A DNA stretch of 50,000 nucleotides from Cristatella mucedo (GCA_009760855.2 WPIO01000074.1:1005001-1055000); one strand, 5' to 3'; positions 20,655 to 33,633 are shown, numbered from the stretch's first letter. Numbers and translations: made by a program. Notes: generated by a model not told the origin, from the letters alone.

Positions 20655-22985
20655 ATGATAATAATATATATGATAAAGTGCCCTCAGAGAACTCAATTTC
20701 TTTCTGGCGCTTACATCAGCTGCAAAGGAAGCACAGTCAAATGGTTAGTAGTAGCATGCTCAATAAACACCAAGAATAACAGGTTAAGGTTGCCGAGCGC
20801 ACAGGGTCATCATTCAAGTATGGTTAGTGGCAGCCTGAACAGTCAGTATGCACAGTCAGCATGCATAAGCACATAAAGGCCGAATCACAGGGACCCACTA
20901 AATGCTGTCATAAATAGATGGTTTTAGTTTCTTTTTAAATGTGGTCAAGTAAGGAGATGTCGTGACTCAATTCGGGAGTGAGTTTCAAGCTTTGGGAGCA
21001 TATGAACTGAAGGGGCATGATCTCTAAAGGATTTGAGGTTTCTAAGAGGTATTGGTAAACTGTTGGATTCCGAAAGGCGTTGGTACGATGCTTGGCCTGG
21101 TGGGGCAGTAGATCTGACAGATAGGCTGGAGCCAAAGAATGAAGTGACCTAAAAGTGAGCAACAATACCTTGAAGAGTTTATTCGTTGCTTGACTGGTAG
21201 CCAGTGCAGGTCGGTGAGAAGTGATGTGATGTCGAAACTGCAACGGTCACGACAGACAAGCCTAGCAGCAGAGTTTTGCACCAGCTGTAAGAGCCTGATT
21301 GCACAGGCCGGTAGACCTTGAAACACTGAATTATAGAAGTCAAGACTGGGTGTCACAAATGCAGGGACCAACTTAGATGTGGCATCCCTGTCTAAAAAAG
21401 CCCGAATTTTAGCAATGCCATGTAGCTGAAAGTAGGAGGACTTGACTGTGGAGCTGATGTTGGTCGTTTAATGAAAGTCTCTTTGGGACACGACACTTAC
21501 ATTTCGTGCAGATTCCACAGGAGACATGCTGGCAGAGCCGATTTTGAGCATTAGCCTTTCCAATTTCTGAATTACACTTGGTTTGCACATAACTAGTAAG
21601 TTGGTTTTATCATCATTCAATTTAAGAAGGTTTGCTGCCATCTATGTGTGGATGTCATCAATACATGCAGCAAGGGAGTTGAGAGAATTCGACGTGCTGG
21701 AGGGCTGAGCGGGATAAAAGCGGAGATACAAGTCAAGTGTCATCCCCATAGAATTAAAAGCCCAGATTGTGCTTGGCAATCGCATCGGCAAGAGAGGGGA
21801 AGATTATATACCGTGAAAAAAGGGACCAAGCACGGATCCCTCCAACTGCCGACTGTGGCACATCTTTTTCAGCGGTCCTGAGCTGCTACTTCTATGCTAC
21901 TCACTACCTCAACTGCTCTCCTGACTCTGCTATGCTTCCCACTTACTCTTTGTTGCGTGAGACGAAGTCTGTTGGCTACCGAATGCGTACCGAAAGCCGC
22001 TTAGGCTGTGAGTGCGCTATACAAAACTCCCTGCGTAACACCCACATGGACTTTATGACTTTGTGGAGTTACAGACGGAGATACATTACATCCCAGAGGT
22101 ACCCTATATCAGAGGTACCTCGGATGATCTTTGTCCATTCACATCAATGCTCTGGAGTCTCCCAATGAGATAGGACCTGAACAATTGCAGAGCAGTACCA
22201 GTGATGCCCAAGCAAGATGAGAGGCCTTCACGAAGGACTTGGTAATCGATAGCATCAAAAGCTACCGAAAGGTCGAACAAAACAAGCAGATACTCTATCT
22301 AAGTTTGCATTCCTAAGTAGGTCGTTGTACATACGACACAATGCTGACTCTGTGGAGTGATTAGCTCTAAACCAGACTGGAACGTACTAGCAAGGTTTGA
22401 AGTTTCAATATACGAGTTCAGCTGGTCTGCCACGACTTGTTCCACTGTCTTTGATAGGAATGGTAGAAGGAAGAGGGAGGAAGTTGATCAAGTTCACTTG
22501 ATCTAGAGTTGCGTTCTTGAGTAGTGGCCTCACTACAGTATTATCGAAAGGTACTGGGACATGAACCAAGGCTAATGTCATATTTGTGATGATATTCATG
22601 CGCGGCAGAGCAGTGCAATGCAGTGTCGAAGCTGGACAGTGGGAATAGGTCACTTGAAACCTCATTGGATGCAGACATTCAGCTGCTGCACGGAATTGAG
22701 GGAGAGCATTCCAGGTGTGATGCTGCCATCTTAGGGATAGACTTCATGATCTTGTCTCCCTGCGTGACAAAGAAGCAAGAGAGAATAAGCTGACCTTTGC
22801 CCTTTTAGCTAGCACTGCTTTTGAATTGGAGGCTGCAGCGATGCTAGCAGCAGCTTCTCTAGCTCTCAGGAACGAGTCCAGTTTGAGCAAGGACTGAGCA
22901 GCCAGCCTCTGGACTCAGCAAAAGAGCGGTCTGCAACTTTCCACAATAGGCTGACATTGACCTTGACCTAGCACCAAGCAGTACT
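20655..22985 (-). mobile_element. LINE-A longest copy, split by a LINE-B insertion
   Basis: On the minus strand the copy shows, in order, pre-RT sequence and fingers (VVRPLLKNATLDQVNLINF near 22500), palm motif FDAIDYQVL (about 22260), EVPL before the insertion, GSVLGPFF after it (about 21830), the catalytic box as FYGDDT (21739-21752), the thumb, the 3' UTR and an eroded tail at 20655. Stops and frameshifts are scattered, including a stop before FYGDDT. The canonical YADD Ala is Gly, though both catalytic Asp codons remain. The RT is of the CR1/L2-like type. Confidence 0.88.
21841..22089 (+). mobile_element. LINE-B 3' end inserted into LINE-A
   Basis: This LINE-B 3' end (TGCCGACTGTGGCACATC, GGCTACCGAATGCGTACCG, GAGTTACAGACGGAGATAC) is flanked by ATCCC on both sides (21836-21840 and 22090-22094), a 5-base target-site duplication. 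It interrupts the host copy exactly inside the conserved RT motif VPxGSVLGP. It must therefore be younger than the LINE-A copy at 20655-22985. Confidence 0.85.
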
Positions 22986-23038
22986 GATCTGCATTCGGCT
23001 GGGCAGGCATTCCAGCTCTTTCAGCATTCCAGCTCTAT

Positions 23039-23137
23039 GAGCAAATGTAAAGCGCCTAGAAAGAGATTGAGTTCTCTGAGGGCGCTTTATCAAGTGCATT
23101 ATTGTTATTGTTATTATTATCATTATTATTATTATGG
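23039..23137 (+). mobile_element. LINE-A solo tail
   Basis: Only the last ~60 bases of the 3' UTR and the triplet tail are present, but the sequence is close to consensus. AAAGCGCC (23049-23056) and its complement GGCGCTTT are both intact. It marks a very severe 5' truncation. Confidence 0.88.
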
Positions 23138-23274
23138 GGGTGAGCACAGACACTAGCGCATTGGGTCGTACATGATCAAGAGGCATCCTCACTGATGCCA
23201 ACTTCCTTCTAGTTAGGACGGTAACACGGGCAATGTGGATAACAAAGTGTAATCTTGGATACACTATCGAAATT

Positions 23275-23372
23275 CTGCTGAAAGTCAAACCATCAACCAT
23301 CTCCCTAACAGCTAGCTGGCTGGGCAGCACTTTACCCCGTAATCTTTGTTCTGATCTAGCAAATCTTTTTTT
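23275..23372 (+). mobile_element. LINE ORF2 pre-RT fragment
   Basis: CAACCATCTCCCTAACAGC and LPRNLCSDLANLFF-like codons match the pre-RT segment at 36225-36300 (NHLLNQFHVGALPSDLCDDL). It is a short relic with no flanking element sequence recognised. Confidence 0.5.
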
Positions 23373-23603
23373 TACAGCTCCTCTGTTAGTAAAAGTTGAT
23401 AACGTAGGAGTCTACCCTTAAGCAAAAGATTACATCCACTTATATGACAGCCACTCTCAAAGTTCCAGTCTAAGAAGAATATTAGTGCTCCAGATTCCAG
23501 AGCCGTAAGCATTCTTAGTGAATCCGTGATTTGCTGCTATCCTTCGAAAATAACATAACAAATAATATACTGAAGGTCGTTTGCAGCAGGTCTCGTCCCT
23601 ACA

Positions 23604-23765
23604 TACTAGCTGATTTAACAGTCTATTTTGTATAGCGACAGACGAGCCTTGACGGCTATCACTGCTTGCAGTGGCAATAAAGAATCACTCACCACATGAT
23701 TCGAACCCACAACCTCGGGACTAAAGCCGTGAAAAGCAGTGGCTTTACCTAGTCTGTGCCACCAC
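23604..23765 (-). mobile_element. SINE-D copy, near full length
   Basis: The minus strand reads GTGGCACAGACTAGGTAAAG (A-box region), CCGAGGTTGTGGGTTCGAATC (B-box), the internal part with GTGATAGCCGTCAAGGCTC, and the 3' end CTGTTAAATCAGCTAG. The tRNA-like portion folds only loosely. Confidence 0.82.
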
Positions 23766-24074
23766 AAAGAGACTACAGCTAGGTAACTCCTAAAGAATTA
23801 GGCTTGCAACATGAAAAGACTAGGGAACTAGTTCCACCCTGGCTTCTTATCGCCGTGCCCCATAGAAACTTGAACAAATATAAAAAAAAACTATTTTTAC
23901 AGCATCCCGTGCGAACCAAATATCCTTCTGGCACTTTAGTAGATGTGGAGCAGCTAAACTTCAATATCAAGACTGCAGAGCTAGCAAGTTCTCAACAGGT
24001 AGCACAGCTAACGAACCATTCCGTAGTCACCACTGCTTAGAGTGGCTATCGACCTTCTCAGGAATGGACTTAGG

Positions 24075-24530
24075 TAAAGCCTCTACACTAGTTTGCGCTA
24101 GACCTCTCGGCAGCATTTGACATCATTGATATCAAAGACCTCCTTTAAACTTATCATCTAGCACGAACATCAGTGGCCCTGTTCTGCCACGGTTGATCAT
24201 ACCTCAGTGGATGATTTATATATATCCATTGTATAACATCGTAAGACAACTTACTGTCAATCCAGGCACTGAACATATGTCACAGGGCTTGAGCCCGAGC
24301 CGCTGGCAGTTAGGAGGCAAGCAACTATCCATCGGCAAACATTTCTGAGCACAAATACCAATGAAAACAATCATGCGATCATTCCTTTAAAGTAATGACT
24401 ATTCCGGGTATCAATTCTTTTATTAATAAATATTTTTTATTCCAGCTGATGAAATCACCAAGCACAACCTAGGCTTTCATATTTGTGCAGATGGCACACA
24501 GCTCTACCTGTGCTATGATGCCTCTAGGCA
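24075..24530 (+). mobile_element. LINE-A RT palm fragment, interrupted
   Basis: LDLSAAFDIID (24098-24130) is an RT palm motif. After a SINE-C insertion the frame resumes as ITKHNLGFHICADGTQLYLC, where the catalytic box is C-A-D-G (second Asp lost). The fragment ends abruptly at the reversed tail of another LINE-A copy at 24531. Confidence 0.8.
24205..24345 (-). mobile_element. SINE-C copy inside a LINE-A fragment
   Basis: The minus strand shows the head (GTTGCTTGCCTCC, GGGCTCAAGCCCTGTGACAT) followed by a tail TCTTACGATGTTATACAA, colinear with 26223-26375. It separates the two RT palm motifs of the surrounding LINE-A fragment. Confidence 0.68.
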
Positions 24531-25005
24531 ATAATAATAATAGCAATAATAATAGTGCATTTCTATAGTGCCCCCCAGAGAACTTAACCTCATACTAGGC
24601 ACTTTACTGATGCTGTAAGGAAAGCATGATCAAATGTTTATTGGTAAGATGCACATTAGCAACAAGCATAATATGGTTAGAGGTCACATGTGAATTGTCA
24701 ACATGTAAATATGGTTGGTGGCAGCATGCACAGTGTCATTAAACACAAACACACACAGGACATATCGCAAAGACCCACTCAATGCTGTGAGGAGCATATG
24801 CATTTTTAACTTCTTTTTAAATGCCATCTAGTCAGGGGATATCGTGACGTCAGTCAAGAGTGTCAGGCTTAGAGAGCCTATGAACTAAAGGCATGGTCTC
24901 AAAATGATTTGAAGAACGTCCAAGGCAGACTTAAGCGATGAATTAAAGGCACGGTCTCCAAATGATTTAAATGACGTCAAATGCAAAACTAAGCGATTTG
25001 AAACA
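24531..25005 (-). mobile_element. LINE-A copy with internal 58-base tandem duplication
   Basis: The reversed triplet tail begins immediately after the RT fragment, then the 3' UTR follows. Near the truncated end a 58-base unit is repeated (24887-24944 and 24945-25002, each with GGCAYGGTCTC, AAATGATTT and AAGCGAT). The two units have diverged noticeably. Confidence 0.75.
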
Positions 25006-26222
25006 GAACCAAAATGCGGTGGTATGGTGCTAACGCTGGTTCCGGAGTATATACTATACTTATTATTTTCATGCTATACTGTACTCATGCTTTAATGGTA
25101 CACATTTTCCCCCATAAATTTAGGGTGCGACTTATACTTGGGTGCGAATGATAGTCGTAAAATATGGTACGAATGATAGTCGTTAAATATGGTACTTTAG
25201 ATGAAAAATGCTGAAAAGAAAAACTATCTCTGATCATGACTGCCTAAGGATTCAAAGCATAAAGCAGGAAGCACTCACACGCTGCATGTGCAGCATTGAA
25301 CCTAATCAGTACATCGCTTATCGGGCCGAGAAGAAACCACCTGGACTCACAGAAAGCGGCCAAATCGCGACTAACCTCACCATAAACATAACAAATCATC
25401 CGACGAAGTTTATACTATTTTAGAGAGGTTTAACCGTATTATCAATATTATTATATAATTATTACACTCGCCTCGCCCTTGCTCGATTGAGCCGAAATCC
25501 GTTCATCCCCCTCAAAGACTGTATCTCGGGTCGAAATAACCACACGCTAAAAGTAAGAGTATCTAGCTAAGACTCAGCCATTTACGGGAAAAACCCATGC
25601 GACCTCTGCGCTACTGGTTATCTGACGAGTGAATCCCGCAGGGCTAGCTCAGGCTCGACGGTAGCAAATAAAAGCTGTGGGCAGCTTGAAGCCATTTTCC
25701 GGTTGTAGCCACCGGCTACAACGCCCCACGCCTGCTATAGTAGATCTATGATTGCATGGATTATGGCGGCCGTTTACATCCGCCTGAACGGCGTCAGGTC
25801 GTCGTGAGAGCTGATAACGTGGGCCACGCTTGCCGCCAGTAGCGCACTCCGCTGCTGCGCTCTGCTTGTGATCAATGCCGTATTATTGCAAGACGAATCA
25901 CAGTAGAATAAATCAAATTGCAGAATCATCGAAAATCGTTAAAATGGCCGGGGAGCTATTGGACTGGGTGTACTCTTGCACACGAGGGGTTGCAGCTCTA
26001 CCAGTTAAAATAAAAAGTTTATCTTTGCAGATGTTTGGAACCGCCGCTTAGGCAGCAGAAGCAGCAGCAGCAGCAGAGTAATAGCAGCAGAGCAGCATAT
26101 CGAGAGCTGCAATAAAAGAGTAGCAACAGCAGCAGAACAGCAGCAGATAGAGTACCACGAGCAAAGCCATCGGGTCATCTACCATTTTCCCTCAGCAGCA
26201 CAGATGCTGCCGATGAGGCACG
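25006..26222. other. Mostly unassigned; DNA-transposon end-like motif and CAG repeats
   Basis: At 25121-25200, GGTGCGACTTATACTTGGG and two copies of GAATGATAGTCGTWAAATATGGTAC resemble the terminal region of pogo/Tigger-like elements, but no partner end was found. From 26045 to 26150 impure CAG/AGC repeats occur. No gene is recognised. Confidence 0.4.
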
Positions 26223-26375
26223 GTATACGCCGTCGTGTGGCCCAGGGGTTAAGTTGCTGCTTGCCTTTGAAAACCGAGGTTGTGGGCTCAATCCCTGTGA
26301 CATCTGCGATGTGCCTATATAGAGATACACTTCTCTTGAGGTGCTATACAACAGAATTATCTATTTAAGCTTTGT
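26223..26375 (+). mobile_element. SINE-C copy, full length
   Basis: The tRNA-like head has TGTGGCCCAGGGGTTAAG (A-box region) and GGTTGTGGGCTCAATCC (B-box). The tail is GTGACATCTGCGATGTGCC, then CTCTTGAGGTGCTATACAAC. This is the clearest complete member and defines the family order of head, short linker and LINE-like tail. It lies just before the long AT microsatellite. Confidence 0.72.
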
Positions 26376-26417
26376 ACGATCTGGTTCCTGAAATGAACTG
26401 AGTTGCACGCAACTGAG

Positions 26418-27764
<1,347 letters not shown>

Positions 27765-28110
27765 GAGTAAAAGAGAGGGGAGGAGAGAGCAGGAGAGGGG
27801 AGAGGAGAGACAGAGAGGAAAGCGGGAGAGAAGAGAAGATAGCAGGAGAGGGGAGGGGAGAGAGGTAGAGGGGAGGGGGACAGCGGGAGAAATAAGAGAG
27901 GAGGGGACAGTCAGAGTGAATGAGAGGGAGCAGGAGAGGAGGATGAGAGAGGAGGAGGGGAGGAGAGATCAGTAGAGGGGATGAGTGAAGAAGAGAGGGT
28001 ACAAGAGGAAAAGGATAAATGTAAGGAAAACGTAGGGGAGAAAAGGGTTAAAAGACGGGAGGGCGATAAGAATTGAGGCGGAAAGGAGAAACAAAGAGTG
28101 GGCAGGGGTG
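27765..28110 (+). repeat. Long polypurine (GGAGAG/GAGAGG) tract
   Basis: For about 340 bases the plus strand is almost entirely A and G, built from GGGGAGAGGAGAGA-like units with rare pyrimidines. Translated frames here are artefacts of the bias. Confidence 0.9.
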
Positions 28111-28484
28111 AGAGCAAGGTAATATTTTAGTGATAGTCATAGTTTAGCTGATGACACTTTTATTTAGAAAAAATGAGAGATCAGCAAACTTCAGAACAAA
28201 ACTGAATGAGCATTTGATTCATTCCACCTGAACTATTACTTGTCCCCCATTATAGACAGGAGAGTTGTCACGGACAAGCTCACAACAGCGTCTGGATGGT
28301 CAGAACACATGCAACAGCACTCATCCTATGACAGCGGGTTGCACAAGTTTCGAGAACGATGCTTTGAAAAAAACGAATGAAGCACGCACAAATAAAGAAG
28401 GAAAGCATACAAGCATATACATAGATACATGGATACATATACATAGATACATACAAGCGCCCACTGAGCGACTGAAGCCTCTGC

Positions 28485-29597
28485 ATGCTAATAGTGTGTT
28501 TTCGCAGCTATCGAAATCTCAGTTGTACCTTTGCTTTGATCCCTCCCAGCCTTCGAGCACCTCAAATTCTCTCAACTCACTTGCTGCATGCATTGATGAC
28601 ATTCGCACATGGATGGCAGCACATTTTCTTAATCTAAACGATGATACAACTAACTTACTAGTTATGGGCAGACACAGTGTGATTCAGAAATTGGAAAAGG
28701 CTGATGCTCAAAATTGGCTCTGCCAGCATATCTCCTGTTGAATCAGCTCGAAACCTAGATGTCATATTCCAAAGCGACCTCTTGTTAGACGACCACATCA
28801 GCTCCACAGCCAAATCTGCCTATTTTCAGCTTCATAACGTTGCTAAAATTTGGGCTTGTTTAGATTGGTACATGCATTCGTGACATCCCGTCTCGACTTC
28901 TGCAACTCACTGCTTACTGGCCTACCAGCATGTGCGATCAGGCGATTGCAGCTGGTGCGAAACTCTGCAGCTAGGCTATGTGAGCTTGTCTATCCTGAGC
29001 TTTGCAGTTGCCACATTACTCAACTTCTCGCCGACCTGCACTGGCTATCAGTCAAGCAACGGATTGACTTTAAGGTTTTGTCGCTTACATTTAGGTCCCT
29101 TTATTCTATGGCTCCAGCCTATCTCTCTGATATACTCCCCCGTCAGGCCAAGCATCGTACCACCCGCTTTTCGGAATCCAACAGTCTAGAAATACCTCGT
29201 ACAAACCTCAAATCCTTTGGAGACCCTGCATTTAGTTCGTATGCTCCCAAAGCTTGGAACTCTCTCCCGACCTGCGTCAGAACATCCCCTGACCTGACCA
29301 CATTTAAAAAGAACTTAAAAACACACCTATTTAGGACAGCATTTAGTGGGTCCCTGTGATTCGTCCTTGATGTGCTTATGCGTGCTGACACTGTGCATGC
29401 TGCCACTAACCACATTTGCATGCTGACCCTGTGCATGTCAGCCCTAACCATTTAATTCATTTTGTTTGTTTTTCAAGCATGATTTTACTTACTATTCAAT
29501 TGCATTTCCATTTGCAGCAAATTTAAAGCGCCTAGAAAGAGATTGAGGTCTCTGAGGGCGCTTTATCAAGTGCATTATTATTATTATATTATTATTC
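28485..29597 (+). mobile_element. LINE-A 3' half with best-preserved RT C-terminus
   Basis: The copy contains the segment just after the catalytic box (SQLYLCFDPSQPSSTSNSLN, DIRTWMAAHFLNLNDD). After a frameshift near 28850 it has an intact ~165-codon thumb and C-terminus ([42 protein letters not shown]) ending at TGA 29357-29359. The 3' UTR and (TTA)n follow. The catalytic box itself is scrambled. It is the best reference in the window for the LINE-A C-terminus. Confidence 0.93.
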
Positions 29598-32210
29598 TCA
29601 CCAACGGACAAAACGAACGCGATATCATCAGCTTGCTGGATCCTTAATAGCTTCTAGCAACTGGAACGAGGAAAACTGGCATGCAAAGATTGAACGAGGC
29701 TACAGATCTATTTATAAAAATTCGTGGTGACAGTGCTGTACTCTTTCCTGGAGCCTGCAGTGCCATGTTAGATGGAACGAAAAGTTTGATCAGTCAACTT
29801 AAGTTTAGATGGCTAGCTCAATTGCCAGTTTCGCTGGCTGCGATGTAAAGACGCTGCAAATGTTTGCACTGCTGCGTACCTCCTACTTGTTTACACAGAC
29901 CTGCCGGTATTTCTTAGCGATTAAACCACGGAAAAATTAGGGTTCCAGCTGATAAGTACACCCTTAGCTAGGAGTTGGAGTATTATCTAACCACCAGGGC
30001 TGTATTCTGGCTTTAACAGACCGTACACAAACGGTCGCACGGCAGCGATCGAATCTGCACTGCTTCTGATTTGAGCTTGTGGATGTGATTCCCACCGCGA
30101 GCACCGAGGCTCAGGAGGTGGGTGGCACGTGGGTGTTTCACTCGTGCTGGGCATTCGCGCTGGGTTGCTCGAGTGCCCGTCGGCACTTGCCCGAGGCATA
30201 GCAATGAAATCGGTCGACACGCCCTCGACCTCATCACGTATCCACCAATGGTATGCTCAGCTTACTCAGGTACCTAGTACGCATGGGCGGAGTCAGCGCC
30301 AAGATGCGCCCCTCCCACACTCGACCGAGCCTGGGTTAGCTGCCCGGATGCGACGCCGGACTTACGAGCTGTTTAAAGCAGTCAAACGCCATAGCCGTCA
30401 CGCTGCCGAGCCGAGTGTGCCTTCTGTTGGTCGTCTGACGCGGTCGTCCCATTGTCTCCAAGAACCTCAAACGACAGTGGACAGCAAGCCAGCTACTGAC
30501 TACTGGCCGGGCCGGTCGCCTCGGACGAGAGTTAGTTTCCTGCCCCCAGGTTGCCGTCACCGATCCGGGTGAGAATTTTAAAATTAAAAATTTCAAATTT
30601 CAAACTTCTTGACGCAGGTGAAGTTTCGCCCCACGCAATGCGGCCGTCTGGGAAAAATGAAATCGGCTTGAAATTTACGTACCGCTTCGAGCTTTGGATG
30701 AATGGATTGAGCTCGACCCAAGGGAAAGCCGATGAAGCGACGACGAAAAATCAATAACTTTACCCTGTCGAAGCGGCCCCGCCACAATACTACGTCACCA
30801 TGCAACCGGTACGATAGCACGAGCATGAAACGGAAATACAAGCTATGGGCAGCTGCAATGTCATCCGCCAGACGAGTGTAACTTAAGGTGGGATTAATTT
30901 GCTTTCAACATTATCGCAAATGTATTTTCCTTAACTGAAAAAAAATGAAAAAAAGCGCCGCAAAATGTTCTCTCGTTAAATGGATTGTGAATGGTCCAAG
31001 GTAAGTAATTTATTAACGGGTAACACCCCAAGTTCTCTACTAGCCGGGCGGGCCAGAGGACGACCCCCATTTTGATGAAACGCTGCAAGGAAAGCTGTCG
31101 GCTCGCCATCCGGGCAAATCGGAAGAGCGAGGCGACATCCGAGGTAATCCGTTGCCATTTTCCGGTTACGCTAGCTTCTCTGGCGATCGGGTTGCCGTTT
31201 TTTGCGCGAACGCGGAAATTCCTGAATCACGAAGCTCTCGAGAACTGCGGTGAGTTTCTCTTCAAAAGTGCCCGCTCCCGTGTACATCAAAAGGCGATTC
31301 CAACGTTTTTGCGGCCGCTCCAAGTCAATAGATGACATGGCCACGTGCACCGTTCAGCCGGAGAGACGACCGAGTGGACACTACAACGGCTTCTCGATGC
31401 ACCAGCTGTGCACGGTCCGCAGGCGAGCTCACCTCGCCGCCAGAGTCGGAGCTGTGGTGCGGCTCTCTCGCCTATTCTCGCGCAGCTGTAACAGCTGGCG
31501 GAGGCTCTAGGCGAGCTGGCTAGCGAGCTCGCTAAGAGCGCGCGCCCAGCAATCTCGCTGATTGTAGGTTGCGAACGAACCCCCGGCTTCCGCTCGTCTT
31601 CCTGCATCCGGTTCAGAATTTTCCGGTGCAAATCGCCGTTCAGCTTTTTGTCGTTAGCAGATTAATGATGCTAGTACTATATATATATATATATATATTG
31701 TTAAGGCCCTCCGAATGAAGAGACATTTTGGTTCTCAGAACGATTCCACCGCTTTGATCCATTCGTTGTTGAGGATGAGTATTTGTGGGCGAACTTGACC
31801 GGCGACCTTTCGGGTTGCACGCCATTCTATCCGTTGTACTTGCCTTGTTATTTTGTTACGGCTTCGTCTTGCCTTCCGATAGTAGCAATTAGTAGTATAA
31901 TGTCAGTAAAACTAATAGCAACATTGTTAAGCGATTATGCTATACCCAAAAAATTGGTTTAATTAATTGACATAGGCTAACTGCCGACACTCAGCTGGTA
32001 TTTCCCCCGGCAGGCGTTCAACATAGACATTCGGGGATTTCTCGAGGACATCTGCTAGGGGGAAACAATGCGTAGCCTCTTTTTAAGGAGGTAAAGCAGG
32101 CTTTAAAATTGAATGCTATTTTCATGCTTTCAAAGATCTGCTTCACGCAAATAAGATGTTTTTATTTACCCTAAAACCAGATATGACGATTTTGAACCCC
32201 ATCACCTATA
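29598..32210. other. No gene recognised in 2.6 kb
   Basis: GC-rich patches at 30010-30550 and 31240-31560 have overlapping frames on both strands. A donor-like GTGAGT is at 31249. An A/T dinucleotide run is at 31678-31699. No recognisable repeat family or supported exon was found. Confidence 0.4.
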
Positions 32211-32297
32211 TGCATAGCATATATAAAACGCCCAGAAAGAGATTGAGTTTTCTGGGGGCGCTTTATCAATTGTATTATTATTATTATTATTATATTC
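32211..32297 (+). mobile_element. LINE-A solo tail
   Basis: AAACGCCCAGAAAGAGATTGAGTT and GGGGGCGCTTTATCAATTG are followed by (TTA)n. Only the terminal ~60 bases of the element are present. Confidence 0.82.
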
Positions 32298-33633
32298 TTA
32301 TGCTGCAGCTGGTCTCAACGGCATTTCCTGTCGTGGGAACTATGCCAAATCCTGCAGCCGTCTTTCGGACCGCTGTCGCCCAGCCCCTCTCTTGTGAGAG
32401 ATGTCATGCGGTAGATTAAAATTAATATGGCTAATAGTGCATGACTGTTGGAGAGAGACATCGCTGATTCGTGAACAGCGGCATATCTCCCTTTACTGAG
32501 CTCTTTTTGGTAGGTGAAGAGTTTTAGTCTGGCAGTCAGCAGCACTCAAAGATCCCATGCACACTTAACTAATAATCAAGCTCCTGCCCATTGGAAGAAT
32601 TCTCCTGCTGGTCTAGTTGGAAGAAAAGTTTCTTTGATAAGTGGTATGAGCTCTTGCCATGACTGACATTACTTGATTTAATGAATCAACCCAAAAACTC
32701 ACCATGTGCACCTACTAAGTGAGCTAGCAGGTATTACAATCTGTTGAATTGCTCAGTGAATAACTAACTGCCCCGACAGAACACTCACTTCAGGCTTTAT
32801 CAGATCTTGCAATCGTGAATTACATATTTTGTTTTAATAATTCCCGTTAATTAGTGGGGGATGTCAAGGAAATACTTAAAATCTCGGTATCGGTATGCGA
32901 CTCGAATCCCAACTCGTAGAAGGAGATATATGAGTGAATCTCGTTTAGTGCGTTCTTGTGGCTGATTTAAAAGTTCAGCTCTGCTTGTTTTACACAATTC
33001 TAGAAAAAAACATTGATTTCGGCTCGATAATTTTTTGCTGTGCACGCCATCAATCGTCCTGGAGCTTGAATTTCCACGAAAAATAATGTGTACAGCGAAA
33101 TGCATCAAATGCATTTACTTTGACCTCTTTCGGGAGAGACTGGCTTCTAAACTCCCGGGCAAAACTGGGGCCTCGTTAAGGCAACCACAGCCTGTGATAC
33201 TCGTGTAGGCGTGCAGGAGTTAAGATGAACACAATCCCTCGATTCCCTACATCAGCAGCTAGATTTCATAATAAGCAGCAATTCATGTCTACCTCAGCGG
33301 TTCCTGCTCCTGAACCAGCTTTGCTTTAGTTCACCCATCCGGGATTTTATTTCCGGCCGCGTCAGATGCAGCTGTTGCTCTTCGGGGCTATTTGAAGTCG
33401 TCAAAGGCAGCTGCATGAATGCATGCTGATCTGACTTGCCGACGTAGTTGCTGCAGGCTACCGACCGGGGATTGCTTATCAGTGCTTCTCTTATCGCGGG
33501 AGCCTAATGCCGATAAAGTATTTCCAACGTTAAATCTCGTTTTATCGAGTCTCTTTAAATTCGGAAGTACTTTTTTCAAGCTCACCTTTTGAGACGCTCG
33601 GCTACCAGATTGGCCGAATCCTAGGCTGCTGCC
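32298..33633. other. No gene recognised
   Basis: The sequence has ordinary composition. A 65-codon Lys/Arg-rich minus-strand frame (33388-33585) has no supporting signals, so it is not called. Confidence 0.4.

Noticed and set aside
25590-25660. tRNA-like sequence on the minus strand
   Set aside because: A-box-like and B-box-like motifs are in the wrong order.
26223-26300. A functional tRNA gene
   Set aside because: A and B boxes are present, but the acceptor stem and anticodon arm do not fold. The sequence continues into a dispersed SINE tail.
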